In this document: piece by piece, positions 8,543 through 16,688 of the stretch | Position numbering within the stretch: position 1 is the first letter of the stretch | Layout: each line of letters starts with the position of its first letter | Source of the DNA: Palleronia marisminoris | Lineage (GTDB): Bacteria > Pseudomonadota > Alphaproteobacteria > Rhodobacterales > Rhodobacteraceae | Direction of reading: 5' to 3' | Assembly: GCF_900172315.1 (NCBI RefSeq) | Contig: NZ_FWFV01000005.1 | Location: 1-64,000, forward strand | DNA: 64,000 bases | Notes under the pieces: model-generated | What the model saw: only the letters and a program-made list of their open reading frames with translations | Database searches by the model: none | What the model was told of the DNA's origin: nothing | Made by a program: the position numbers and the translations under genes

Positions 8543-8778
8543 TCTCTGGTCCATCCCATCGAGCGAACCACTTCGGAGGGGCATTCCACGCCCTGCTCGG
8601 CGCCGCCAAGTCGGCCAGGAGCCACTGCGACAGCGGCCCCGCCTACATGCCGACGAGGAAGAGCAGAAGCGCCTCCGGGTCGCTCGCAGCCGTCGCTTCC
8701 CGCAGGATCTGGCCTGTGCGGTTCATCAGACCGTCTTTATCGGTGCCGTTGGTCGGGTGCATGCTTCGAGCAGCGGCA
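8543..8778. other. Gene-less stretch beside the IS3 relic
   Basis: No convincing gene. The minus strand carries a 27-codon frame (8643-8726, ending PEALLLFLVGM) of unknown meaning. The stretch is probably debris from the same rearrangement as the IS3 relic. Confidence 0.4.
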
Positions 8779-9573
8779 TCAGGCGGTATGCTTGTGCTGA
8801 TGTCTGCTGTTCGCGGCGCGGCGGATTTCCCGGAGCAGGCTGTAGACCGTCGTCCGCGAGGTGCGACCGTTGCCAGAGGATGGCTGGCCTTCGATCTCGA
8901 CCGTAGCGCGGCAGTCGGGTGATCGCACGTGGTATCGGTGGACGTTGCCCACTGCAGCAGGGTCGGCAATCAGCCGCACGGAGACGGCTTCGAAGCCCGG
9001 ACCGGCCAGCGCCAGCGCGGCCACCACGTTGGAGTTTCTAGGGAACAGGCGTGCCGCTTCGCGTGCGCCGCCTGTATAGACGGTAAGCGGGCAGGTGAGT
9101 GCAGACAAGTCGCCGGCATCCTCGGCAGGGGTGCCGCGCCAGGCGGCCGGGGGCTTGATGCCCACATAAGCGATCTGAACTTCTCCCGACAGCGCCAGAG
9201 CCTCCAGCAAATCGAGACCTCCGATCGCGCCGCTGGGAATCAGGAGACGCGCGCCGCCGTGCTGCGCCGCAGTCTGCAGGCGAACGTAAAGACGAGCGTC
9301 GGCCAAGGCACCCACCGAGGCCACGACTAGGTTGATGCCGGCGGCGAGGATTGTCTCGCCATGCGCGGCGACAGCTCCGTGTCCGGCGCATTCGACGACC
9401 AAATCGGGGGCCGCGTCGATCAGAGCACGCGCCTCTGTCACGACGATGCACCCCTCTGGCGGATCGTCGAGCGGGCGCCGGACAAGAACGACGACCTCCT
9501 GCACCAGGTCGGGTCCAAGTAGGTCCAGCAGGGATGCGGCAATGTTGCCGTATCCGATCAGGCCCAAACGCAT
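8779..9573 (-). CDS. L-aspartate dehydrogenase (NadX-type)
   Basis: A 264-aa NAD(P)-dependent enzyme of the aspartate/homoserine dehydrogenase superfamily. It interconverts aspartate and iminosuccinate (oxaloacetate plus ammonia after hydrolysis). Evidence: N-terminal Rossmann motif GLIGYGNIAASLL, the middle segment SVGALAD with LIPSGAIGGLDLLEAL, the NVVAALALAGPGF segment, the conserved His in GNVHRYHV, and the C-terminal signature GQPSSGNGRTSRTTVYSLLR. It lies 30 bases downstream of puuD on the same strand, so the two form an operon. Iminosuccinate is also the substrate of BhcD further along, making a metabolic link plausible. Confidence 0.88.
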   Translation of the reverse strand: MRLGLIGYGNIAASLLDLLGPDLVQEVVVLVRRPLDDPPEGCIVVTEARALIDAAPDLVVECAGHGAVAAHGETILAAGINLVVASVGALADARLYVRLQTAAQHGGARLLIPSGAIGGLDLLEALALSGEVQIAYVGIKPPAAWRGTPAEDAGDLSALTCPLTVYTGGAREAARLFPRNSNVVAALALAGPGFEAVSVRLIADPAAVGNVHRYHVRSPDCRATVEIEGQPSSGNGRTSRTTVYSLLREIRRAANSRHQHKHTA

Positions 9574-9603
9574 GGTCTCTTCTCCGTCTGGCGGTTCACG
9601 ACG

Positions 9604-10842
9604 TCAGCTCTCGCCGGCTGTCACGCCCCGATACCAGGTCACGATCTGGCGCCGTGCCTCGGGCTCCATCTGTATGGCATTCGGCGGCGGCATCGCGTGG
9701 GTCCGGCCCGCCTGAAGATAGATCTGCTGGGCGTGGCGCGCCACATCCGCCTCGGTTTCCAGAACGATGCCCTTCGGGGGCCAGTTCAGGCCCTCCCACG
9801 AAGGTTCGCGCCCGTGACACATCGAGCAGTTGCCGATCACCGCATGATAGGCGTCTTCGAAGCTCTCGGCCGACGCGAACTTCTCCTCGTAGGGGGTCAG
9901 GCCGCGCGCCTTGCTTTCCTCGTAGGTGTCCATGCCGGGCTGGGTCGAAAGCCATGCGATGACAATCATGATCACCACGGTCACGGGCCAGGTCCAGTTC
10001 GGTCCGGCGCCGGTACGGTGCATGGTGTTGAAGTAGTGCCGGATCGTGACGCCGGTCAGGAAGATCAGGGCCCCGATGATCCAGGCGTGCTGCGTGGCGA
10101 AGGCCAGCGGGTAGTGGTTCGACAGCATCAGGAAGACCACCGGCAACGTCAGATAGTTGTTATGGGTCGAGCGGACCTTGGCAATCTTGCCGTATTTCGC
10201 GTCGGGGGTGCGCCCTGCCTTGAGGTCTTCGACGACGATGCGCTGGTTCGGCATGATCTGGAAGAACACGTTGCCCGTCATGATCGTCGCGGTGAAGGCG
10301 CCGAGGTGCAAAAGCGCGGCGCGGCCCGTGAAGATCTGGTGATAGCCCCAGGACATGGCCACAAGGATCACGAAGAGCAGCAGCATCAGCAGGGTCGGGT
10401 GATCGGCCAGCTTCGACTTGCACATGGCGTCATAGGCGATCCAGCCGATGGTGAGCGACGCGCCCGAGATCAGGATGCCCTGCCACAGCGCCAAATCGGC
10501 CTTGGTCGGGTCGATCAGGAAGAGCTCTCCGCCTAGCCAGTAGATGATCATCAGGAGCGCCGCGCCCGATAACCAGGTCGCGTAGCTCTGCCACTTATGC
10601 CATGTCAGGTGTTCCGGCATCTGCGCCGGAGCGACCAGGTATTTCACCGTGTGGTAGAAGCCGCCGCCGTGTACCTCCCATTCCTCGCCATGCGCGCCTT
10701 CGGCCATGTTCGGGTTGGGTTTCAGCATCAGGTCGAGCGCGATGAAGTAGAACGACGCGCCGATCCAGGCCATCGCCGTGATGACGTGCAGCCAGCGGAC
10801 CGAAAAGGCGATCCAGTCCCATATGATTGCGAGATCGTACAT
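9604..10842 (-). CDS. puuD: Urate hydroxylase PuuD (membrane urate oxidase with cytochrome c domain)
   Basis: A 412-aa protein with an N-terminal integral membrane domain of about eight helices (DUF989/Urate_ox_N; starts MYDLAIIWDWIAFSVRWLHV) and a C-terminal cytochrome c domain with haem motif CSMCH near residues 337-341. PuuD oxidises urate to 5-hydroxyisourate, passing electrons to the respiratory chain instead of making hydrogen peroxide. It is divergent from a LysR regulator (97 bases apart) and followed by aspartate dehydrogenase. Its product is the substrate of UraH encoded nearby. Confidence 0.95.
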   Translation of the reverse strand: MYDLAIIWDWIAFSVRWLHVITAMAWIGASFYFIALDLMLKPNPNMAEGAHGEEWEVHGGGFYHTVKYLVAPAQMPEHLTWHKWQSYATWLSGAALLMIIYWLGGELFLIDPTKADLALWQGILISGASLTIGWIAYDAMCKSKLADHPTLLMLLLFVILVAMSWGYHQIFTGRAALLHLGAFTATIMTGNVFFQIMPNQRIVVEDLKAGRTPDAKYGKIAKVRSTHNNYLTLPVVFLMLSNHYPLAFATQHAWIIGALIFLTGVTIRHYFNTMHRTGAGPNWTWPVTVVIMIVIAWLSTQPGMDTYEESKARGLTPYEEKFASAESFEDAYHAVIGNCSMCHGREPSWEGLNWPPKGIVLETEADVARHAQQIYLQAGRTHAMPPPNAIQMEPEARRQIVTWYRGVTAGES

Positions 10843-10939
10843 GGTTCCCCCTCAGTCACTCGTTGCGGCGACAGTAGCGGAACGGCGTATTCCCTGCTAT
10901 TTGCAAGAAAAGCCAAGCAGCATCAAAAAAACCTGAACA

Positions 10940-11860
10940 ATGTCCTACTTCGACAACATCCGTACCTTTGTCCGAGTCTATGAACTGGGCAGCATGTCGG
11001 CGGCGGGGCGCGATCTGCGCATTTCCTCGGCGGTGACATCATCGCGTATTTCGCAGTTGGAGGAGCACCTCGGCGTGCGCCTGTTCCAGAGGACGACCCG
11101 CAGCCTGTCTCCGACCGAACACGGAAAGTCATTTTATCGCGGTGCGACGGGAATCCTGGAAGCGGTCGAGACCGCCGAAGGTCAGATCACCAATGTGACT
11201 GAACACCTCAAGGGCGCGCTGTACGTGGCGGCGCCTCTGGGTGTCGGACGGCGGTTGATCGCGCCGCAGATACCGGCTTTCCTGGCGGAGTACCCGGACG
11301 TCAGCGTCCGCCTGCGCCTGACGGACCGAAAGGTCGATCTGACGACCGAAGGGCTCGACCTGGCGTTTTTCCTGGGCCAGCCGGAAGACAGCAACCTGCG
11401 CATCCGGAAGATTGCCGATGTGCCGCGGGTACTGTGCGCTTCGCCCGATTACATTTCCCGGCGCGGAATGCCGGCAGACGGAGAAGCTTTGATCTCGGAG
11501 CGCCACGAATGCCTCAACCTGCGGTTTCCCGGCGTGTCCGAGTTCCAGTGGCGACTGGAGACACCCAGCGGGCCGCGACGGTTCGCGGTGTCTGGCCGCT
11601 ACGAATCGGATGACGGCGATGTGCTGACCGACTGGGCGGTGGCGGGCCACGGCATCGTGCTGAAACCGGTCTTCGAAGTCGCCGAACACCTGAAGTCCGG
11701 CGCGCTGACTCCGGTTGCCACCCGGACTCCCCCCGAAGCGATCCAGATGGCCTGCCTGTTCACCCATCGGCGCAGGCAGGATCCGAAGACCCGGATCTTC
11801 ATGGAGTTCATCATCGACCGGATCAGCGCGGTCTTTACGCCGGCGGACGGCAGGGGTTGA
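10940..11860 (+). CDS. LysR family transcriptional regulator, divergent from puuD
   Basis: A 306-aa protein with an N-terminal winged helix (residues 1-60: FVRVYELGSMSAAGRDLRIS, then LEEHLGVRLFQRTTRSLSPT) and a LysR substrate-binding domain. It closely resembles the regulator at 34985-35902 over its whole length (shared APLGVGRR, DRKVDL, YESDDGDVLTDWAVAGHGI-like segments). It is transcribed away from puuD and towards uraH, with which it converges 4 bases apart. A role in controlling urate catabolism is inferred from position; the effector may be urate or a breakdown product. Confidence 0.9.
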   Translation: MSYFDNIRTFVRVYELGSMSAAGRDLRISSAVTSSRISQLEEHLGVRLFQRTTRSLSPTEHGKSFYRGATGILEAVETAEGQITNVTEHLKGALYVAAPLGVGRRLIAPQIPAFLAEYPDVSVRLRLTDRKVDLTTEGLDLAFFLGQPEDSNLRIRKIADVPRVLCASPDYISRRGMPADGEALISERHECLNLRFPGVSEFQWRLETPSGPRRFAVSGRYESDDGDVLTDWAVAGHGIVLKPVFEVAEHLKSGALTPVATRTPPEAIQMACLFTHRRRQDPKTRIFMEFIIDRISAVFTPADGRG

Positions 11861-11864
11861 CCGT

Positions 11865-12218
11865 TCAACTGCCGCGGTAGGTGGAATAGCCGAACGGGGA
11901 CAGAAGTAGCGGCACATGATAGTGCGACTGTTCCGACATGCCGAAGCGGATCGGAATCACGTCCAGGAAACGCGGGCTTTCGGGCGGGATTCCGCTGGAA
12001 TCCAGGTAGGCGCCTGTATGAAAGATCAGTTCATACTCGCCCGTTGCAAACTCGGTGGCAGGCAAGATCTGCTCATCCGTGCGCCCGTCGTCGTTCGTAG
12101 CGAGCGTCTTGAGGAGCGTGCGTCTGTCGCCTTCGACCCGGAACAGCTCGATCTTCAGGCCCTCGGCGGGGCATCCACGCGCCGTATCAAGCACGTGGGT
12201 CGTCAGGTATCCCGTCAT
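11865..12218 (-). CDS. uraH: 5-hydroxyisourate hydrolase (transthyretin-like)
   Basis: A 117-aa protein that hydrolyses 5-hydroxyisourate to OHCU, the second step of the uricolytic pathway. It carries the family signatures: N-terminal [14 protein letters not shown] (catalytic His), central RTD, and the invariant C-terminal tetrapeptide YRGS, which separates the enzyme from transthyretins. Length is normal. It is divergent from the puuE-uraD fusion across a structured 147-base intergenic region, and the two genes encode successive steps. Confidence 0.96.
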   Translation of the reverse strand: MTGYLTTHVLDTARGCPAEGLKIELFRVEGDRRTLLKTLATNDDGRTDEQILPATEFATGEYELIFHTGAYLDSSGIPPESPRFLDVIPIRFGMSEQSHYHVPLLLSPFGYSTYRGS

Positions 12219-12280
12219 GTCGCGATCTCCAGCAGGGTTTGCCCTTCATAATCCGCAGACGGCTGCCAAGACAAAGGCGG

Positions 12281-12307
12281 AGGAGCGCGAGGCTCCTTCT
12301 CGTTTTT
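12281..12307 (+). terminator. Possible attenuator hairpin in the puuE-uraD leader
   Basis: AGGAGC (12281-12286) and GCTCCT (12292-12297) form a 6-bp stem with a 5-nt loop, followed by TCTCG and five T residues (12303-12307). This looks like a weak intrinsic terminator read toward puuE. Function is not proven. Confidence 0.35.
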
Positions 12308-12313
12308 CTTCAT

Positions 12314-12327
12314 AATCGCCGGCGATT
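12314..12327. promoter_or_regulatory. Perfect 14-bp palindrome between uraH and puuE-uraD
   Basis: AATCGCCGGCGATT is a perfect palindrome placed between two divergent urate-pathway genes, 39 bases before the likely puuE start. It could be an operator for one of the purine-cluster regulators. Confidence 0.45.
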
Positions 12328-12338
12328 TTCTGGATTAT

Positions 12339-12359
12339 CACCTCCGCAAACCGGAGGTG
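12339..12359 (+). promoter_or_regulatory. Hairpin enclosing the puuE-uraD ribosome-binding site
   Basis: CACCTCCG (12339-12346) is perfectly complementary to CGGAGGTG (12352-12359) across a 5-nt loop. The right arm contains the Shine-Dalgarno GGAGGT of puuE-uraD. The structure could mask the ribosome site until unfolded by a factor, coupled translation or another condition. Confidence 0.55.
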
Positions 12360-12365
12360 TATATT

Positions 12366-13778
12366 TTGGATCGCTATCCCAGAGACTTGGCGGGCTACGG
12401 CCCGCGCATCCCCAAGGCCAACTGGCCGAACGGTGCGAAGATCGCCGTTCAGATCGTCCTGAACTACGAGGAGGGCGGAGAGAACAACGTCCTCCACGGC
12501 GACGCGGCCTCCGAGGCGTTCCTGTCCGAGATCACCGGCGCCCACCCCTGGCCTGGGCAGCGGCACTGGAACATGGAAACGATCTACGAGTATGGGTCGC
12601 GAGCCGGATTCTGGCGCCTGCATTCCCTGCTCAAGGACGTGCCGATCACCGTTTTCGGGGTCGCTACTGCGCTGGCGCGTGCGCCCGAGCAGGCGAAGGC
12701 CATGAAGGATGCGGGCTGGGAAATTGCGAGCCATGGACTGAAATGGGTTGAGCACAAGGACATGCCTGCCGAGGAAGAGCGCGCGCAGATCCGGCAGGCG
12801 ATCCGTCTCCATACCGAGGTCGTAGGCACGCCGCCGCGCGGCTGGTACACGGGCCGCTGCTCGATGAACACCATCGACCTCGCCGCCGAAGAGGGCGATT
12901 TTTCATATATAGCGGACAGTTATGCGGATGACCTGCCCTACTGGATGCGCGCCGGTGGCAAGGATCAGCTAATCGTACCCTACACCATGGACTGCAACGA
13001 CATGCGCTTTGCGATCCAGGCGGGCTACGCCAGCGGCAACGATTTCGAAACGATGGTGCGCGATGCGTTCGACGTGCTTTACGCCGAAGGGCAGGCGGGC
13101 GCGCCCAAGATGCTGTCCATCGGCCTGCACTGCCGCCTGATCGGACGACCCAGCCGCGCGGCGGCCTTGAAGAGGGTCATGGAGTACATGTCCGCCCATG
13201 AGGATGTCTGGTTCGCCACGCGAGAACAGATCGCCGATCACTGGGCCGCCAAGCACCCGCCCGTAACGAGGCTACGACCCTCGCAGATGGATCGCGAGAC
13301 CTTCGTCAAGGAATTCGGTGGCGTGTTCGAGCATAGCGCCTGGATCGCTGAAGGCGCGCATGCCTCGGAGCTGGGACCCTATTCCGACAGCGCCGCGGGC
13401 GTGCACAACGCCTTGGCGCGGGTGTTCCGGTCTGCCTCGGAAGAGCAGCGCCTTGATGTCGTTGCTGCGCACCCTGACTTGGCCGGCAAGCTGGCGGCCG
13501 CCGGTCGCCTGACCGCCGAATCGACTGCCGAGCAAGCGGGGGCGGGGCTGGACATGCTTTCCGACAAGGAACGCGCGATCTTCACGGACATGAACGACCG
13601 ATACACGGCCAAGCATGGCTTCGCCTTCATCATTGCTGTGAAAGACAACACCAAGGCGAGCATCCTTCAAGCCTTCCAGCGGCGCATCGAAAACGACCGT
13701 GCCACGGAATTCGCAGAAGCTTGCCGCCAGGTCGAACGTATCGCCGAATTGCGCTTGATCGAGAAGCTGGGTCCATGA
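12366..13778 (+). CDS. puuE: Fused PuuE allantoinase and UraD OHCU decarboxylase
   Basis: A bifunctional protein of about 470 aa. Residues 1-305 are the PuuE allantoinase (polysaccharide-deacetylase-like fold, metal-independent type), beginning RYPRDLAGYGPRIPKANWPN; it converts allantoin to allantoate. Residues 315-470 are OHCU decarboxylase (UraD), with FEHSAWIAE and the catalytic HPDLAGK motif, giving S-allantoin. The start is uncertain: GTG at 12357 lies inside the ribosome site GGAGGTG, so TTG at 12366, 8 bases after GGAGG, is more likely. The allA gene overlaps its end by 4 bases. The fusion joins the third and fourth steps after urate oxidation. Confidence 0.93.
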   Translation: MDRYPRDLAGYGPRIPKANWPNGAKIAVQIVLNYEEGGENNVLHGDAASEAFLSEITGAHPWPGQRHWNMETIYEYGSRAGFWRLHSLLKDVPITVFGVATALARAPEQAKAMKDAGWEIASHGLKWVEHKDMPAEEERAQIRQAIRLHTEVVGTPPRGWYTGRCSMNTIDLAAEEGDFSYIADSYADDLPYWMRAGGKDQLIVPYTMDCNDMRFAIQAGYASGNDFETMVRDAFDVLYAEGQAGAPKMLSIGLHCRLIGRPSRAAALKRVMEYMSAHEDVWFATREQIADHWAAKHPPVTRLRPSQMDRETFVKEFGGVFEHSAWIAEGAHASELGPYSDSAAGVHNALARVFRSASEEQRLDVVAAHPDLAGKLAAAGRLTAESTAEQAGAGLDMLSDKERAIFTDMNDRYTAKHGFAFIIAVKDNTKASILQAFQRRIENDRATEFAEACRQVERIAELRLIEKLGP

Positions 13779-14257
13779 TCAAGATCAGGGCCCAACTATT
13801 GACGGCTGAAGCCTTCGCGCCATTCGGTGACGTTTTGGAGGCACGTGGAGCACCCGACAAGCAGATCAATCAAGGTCTCTGCGGCCGCTTCCACGACCGT
13901 GCAGCGCTAGACTTCGACGGAGGCCGCGCCGGAATTAGTCTGTTCAAGGCAGAGCCGCGAAAACTTCCCCTGACGCTGGAGATGGTCGAGCGCCACCCGG
14001 ACGGCAGCCAAGCCTTCCTGCCAATGAGCCAGGACCCTTTCCTGATCGTCGTCGCGCCAGGTGGTGGCGGCAAGCCCGGCAGGCCGACAGCCTTTGTGAC
14101 TGCGCCCGGTCAGGGCGTGAACTACTTTCGCGGTGTCTGGCACGGTGTCCTTAGCCCGCTTTGCGCGCCGGGACTCTTCGCAGTCGTAGATCGGATAGGA
14201 GAGGGTCCGAACCTCGAGGAACACTGGTTCGATGAACCATACATGATCGAGCATTGA
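13775..14257 (+). CDS. allA: Ureidoglycolate lyase
   Basis: A 160-aa cupin-fold enzyme that splits ureidoglycolate into glyoxylate and urea, the final step of allantoin breakdown. Family features include the start IKIRAQLLTAEAFAPFGDVLE, SMxQDPFLIVVAPGG-like PMSQDPFLIVVAP in the middle, and the active-site region GQGVNYFRGVWHGVLSPL. The ATG at 13775 overlaps the stop of puuE-uraD as ATGA, so the genes are translationally coupled. Glyoxylate from this step is the natural feed for the bhc genes on the opposite strand. Confidence 0.95.
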   Translation: MIKIRAQLLTAEAFAPFGDVLEARGAPDKQINQGLCGRFHDRAALDFDGGRAGISLFKAEPRKLPLTLEMVERHPDGSQAFLPMSQDPFLIVVAPGGGGKPGRPTAFVTAPGQGVNYFRGVWHGVLSPLCAPGLFAVVDRIGEGPNLEEHWFDEPYMIEH

Positions 14258-14508
14258 ACAAGGCAGTCGGGACGGTTTCGCCACCCGCAGAAGTTATTCG
14301 CGCACAACGATCACGTCTGAGCGTCCGGCTTCTCCGGAGAGACCTCTCCAATTGTCTGAAGTTGCCCGTCCCAGGCGGCGCGCTCGGATTCTCGTCTGCC
14401 TATCGTCGTTAGACTTCCGTCAGTAGGGCGTTGCGACGACCGGTTGAGCCGCCCGGTATCTTTGCATCAAGCATTCCGAGCGCCTGGCAGATGCGGAGAT
14501 CGATCCAT
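14258..14508. other. Gene-less stretch after allA
   Basis: No gene or clear repeat seen. It lies between allA and an IS3 relic and is likely part of the decayed insertion. Confidence 0.4.
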
Positions 14509-14640
14509 CGTCGGCAGGTGGGTGACTCTTTCGAAAACGCGCTCGCGGAAAGCGTCATCGGCCTGTTCAAATGGTACAACGAGCGTGGGCTCCTGAGTTC
14601 GATAGGTTACGTTCCGTCGGCAGAGGCTGAGCGACGACAT
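14509..14640 (+). mobile_element. IS3-family transposase OrfB relic
   Basis: The frame encodes QVGDSFENALAESVIGLFK followed directly by WYNERGLLSSIGYVPSAEAE. In IS3 OrfB proteins the first segment (VGDSxDNAxAExxxGLxK) and the second (WxNxxRxxxxxGxxPPxExE) are separated by roughly 30 residues, so an internal deletion has occurred. Both ends run into unrelated sequence. This is a different IS3 subgroup from the relic at 8384-8542. Confidence 0.75.
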
Positions 14641-15065
14641 CTTGATCAGGTCCAACCCCGTGACAAGGATCGCCTGATCCGTTGCACGAAACAGTCTCCG
14701 GTAAAGCCGGGATCGTTCAAACTGTTGGAGCCCAGCCTCACTTCTTCCTTCGGCACTGGCCGACCCGATGAACGCGCCCTATCTCCTTGTTCCTTTCGGG
14801 CGAGTTCAATGGTGCCTTTTCGCGGTGCTGGACCGGCTCCTCGCGCGACCCTCGTCCGACCTTCGGCAACAAGCTGGTGGCGGCAGCCGTCCGCTGCGCC
14901 GTGCGCCGGTGCTTTGACCGCCGCCGTTAGCCTCAGGTGGTCGAGCCGCTCGGCTTCCGCCTTGCCCTGGCGCCGGTGGCCGTGGGGACGGTTGCGCTGG
15001 GTTTGGAAGCATAACGGGACTCGCGCGACCTCGGTGGCGGCAGAAGAATAGGTCGCCGGTGCAGG
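14641..15065. other. Gene-less stretch
   Basis: An open frame continues on the plus strand to 15051, but its composition (Arg/Ser/Pro-rich low complexity) is that of an unselected frame in high-GC DNA. Nothing recognisable was found here. Confidence 0.4.
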
Positions 15066-15094
15066 CAAACGCCCCGGCCGTCTCCGGCCGGAGC
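15066..15094 (-). terminator. Terminator-like hairpin closing the bhc-to-permease run
   Basis: Read on the minus strand, GCTCCGGCCG pairs with CGGCCGGGGC (10 bp, one G-T pair) around a GAGA tetraloop (15071-15094), followed by GTTTG. It lies 29 bases after the stop of the NCS2 permease, the last gene of the long minus-strand run. Confidence 0.6.
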
Positions 15095-15123
15095 GCTGTA
15101 GCGTGGATCGGGCAGGGTGTCGG

Positions 15124-16614
15124 TCAGTGACCGCCTTCCGCCTGCATCGCCGTGTGGCGGAGGTCGTCCTCGCTGATCTCGCGGGCGCCGTTGAAAATCA
15201 CGTTCAGCGCGACCGCGGTGATCGACGCCAGTAGAATGCCAGAGTCGATCAGAGGCTCGATCGCGTGCGGCAGCCACATCGAGAAGTCAGGCGCGATCAG
15301 CGGGATCATCCCCATTCCCAGCGAGATCGCGACGATGAGCCCGTTGTAGCGGTTCATCTTGAAGTCGACGCTCCCGAGGATGCGGATGCCGGTGGCCGCC
15401 ACCATGCCGAACATGACCAGTCCAGCACCGCCCAGGATTGCGACCGGCAGGGCCTCTACCAGCGCACCCATCTTGGGCATCAGCCCCAGCACGATCATGA
15501 TTGCGCCGCCCATCACGCAGACATAGCGAGAGCGGACGCCGGTTACTCCGACGAGGCCGACGTTCTGGCTGAACGAGGTGTAGGGGAAGGTATTGAACAG
15601 GCCGCCGATCAGGGTGCCCAAGCCATCGGTACGCAGGCCGGCAGACAGGGAGGGGCGCTCGATCCGCTTGCCGCAGATGTCGCCCAAAGCCAGGAACATG
15701 CCGGTAGATTCGATCATCACGACGATCATGACCAGGGTCATCGTCAGGATCATGATCGGATCGAAGATCGGCAGGCCGAAGCGGAACGGCGTAATCAGCT
15801 CGAACCAGTCCGCCTGCCCCACGTGGTCGAAGTGCATGAGGCCCAGCGTCGTGGCAAGAATTGCGCCGACGATGATGCCCAGCAGAACCGAGATGTTCGC
15901 CAGAAAGCCGCGGGCGTATTTCATCACCAGGATGATCGTGACCAGTACAACCGCCGAGATCGCCATGTTGAGCGGCGTCGCGTAGTTGACGTTGTCCACG
16001 GTGGCGGCCAGTTGCAGGCCTTCGGGCACGGCGGGAACGGTTCCGGCCGGCAGGGTGGCCAGCGACTTCAACCACTCGGCATGCGTGGGGTCCACGACCA
16101 AGGGCGCGGTCGGGCCGGCTGGCACGCCGAAGATCCAGTTGATCCCCACCCGCATCAGCGTGACGCCGATGACCAGGATGATCGTCCCGGTCACGACCGG
16201 CGGAAAGAAACGCAGCATCCGGCTGACCAGCGGCGCGATCAGCATGGCGATCACGCCGGCGCCGATGATGGAGCCAAAGATCATCCGGGCGCCATCGGTC
16301 CCCGGATTGCTTGCGGCGATCGAAACCATCGGTCCAACCGAGGCGAACGTCACGCCCATCATGACCGGCATGCGGATGCCGAACCATCTGGTCGCGCCCA
16401 TCGACTGGATGATTGTGACCAGACCGCAAACGAACAAATCGGCCGAAATCAGGAAGGCAACCTGTTCCGGCGTCAGTTGAAGAACCCGACCCACGATCAG
16501 CGGCACCGCAATGGCGCCCGCGTACATCACCAGGACGTGTTGCAGGCCAAGGGTGAACAGCTTGCCCGCAGGCAGCTTCTCATCGACGGGATCGACCATC
16601 GTTACGTCAGACAT
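15124..16614 (-). CDS. NCS2 family uracil-xanthine/urate permease
   Basis: A 496-aa membrane protein with about 14 helices. It has the nucleobase-ascorbate transporter signature QNVGLVGVTGVRSR (pattern Q-N-x-G-x(4)-T) and the start KLFTLGLQHVLVMYAGAIAVPLIVG. The ATG at 16614 follows GGAGGAGG. The group (COG2233) contains proton symporters for uracil, xanthine or uric acid. Position at the end of a purine/glyoxylate run makes xanthine or urate the likely substrate. A second, more distant NCS2 protein is encoded at 28506-30104. A strong hairpin follows the stop codon. Confidence 0.92.
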   Translation of the reverse strand: MSDVTMVDPVDEKLPAGKLFTLGLQHVLVMYAGAIAVPLIVGRVLQLTPEQVAFLISADLFVCGLVTIIQSMGATRWFGIRMPVMMGVTFASVGPMVSIAASNPGTDGARMIFGSIIGAGVIAMLIAPLVSRMLRFFPPVVTGTIILVIGVTLMRVGINWIFGVPAGPTAPLVVDPTHAEWLKSLATLPAGTVPAVPEGLQLAATVDNVNYATPLNMAISAVVLVTIILVMKYARGFLANISVLLGIIVGAILATTLGLMHFDHVGQADWFELITPFRFGLPIFDPIMILTMTLVMIVVMIESTGMFLALGDICGKRIERPSLSAGLRTDGLGTLIGGLFNTFPYTSFSQNVGLVGVTGVRSRYVCVMGGAIMIVLGLMPKMGALVEALPVAILGGAGLVMFGMVAATGIRILGSVDFKMNRYNGLIVAISLGMGMIPLIAPDFSMWLPHAIEPLIDSGILLASITAVALNVIFNGAREISEDDLRHTAMQAEGGH

Positions 16615-16688
16615 TGTTTCCTCCTCCAAGGTTTGCCGCCTGCGACGGCGAGGCGCGGCACCTCCTTCGGCACCGCCCCGGATCAACT

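Noticed and set aside
8643..8726. 27-codon minus-strand frame with a hydrophobic end (PEALLLFLVGM)
   Set aside because: Too short and without homology; it lies in IS debris, so it is mentioned only as part of the gene-less stretch.
12357..12365. GTG at 12357 as start of puuE-uraD
   Set aside because: It is part of the Shine-Dalgarno sequence itself; a ribosome could not use both, so TTG 12366 is preferred.
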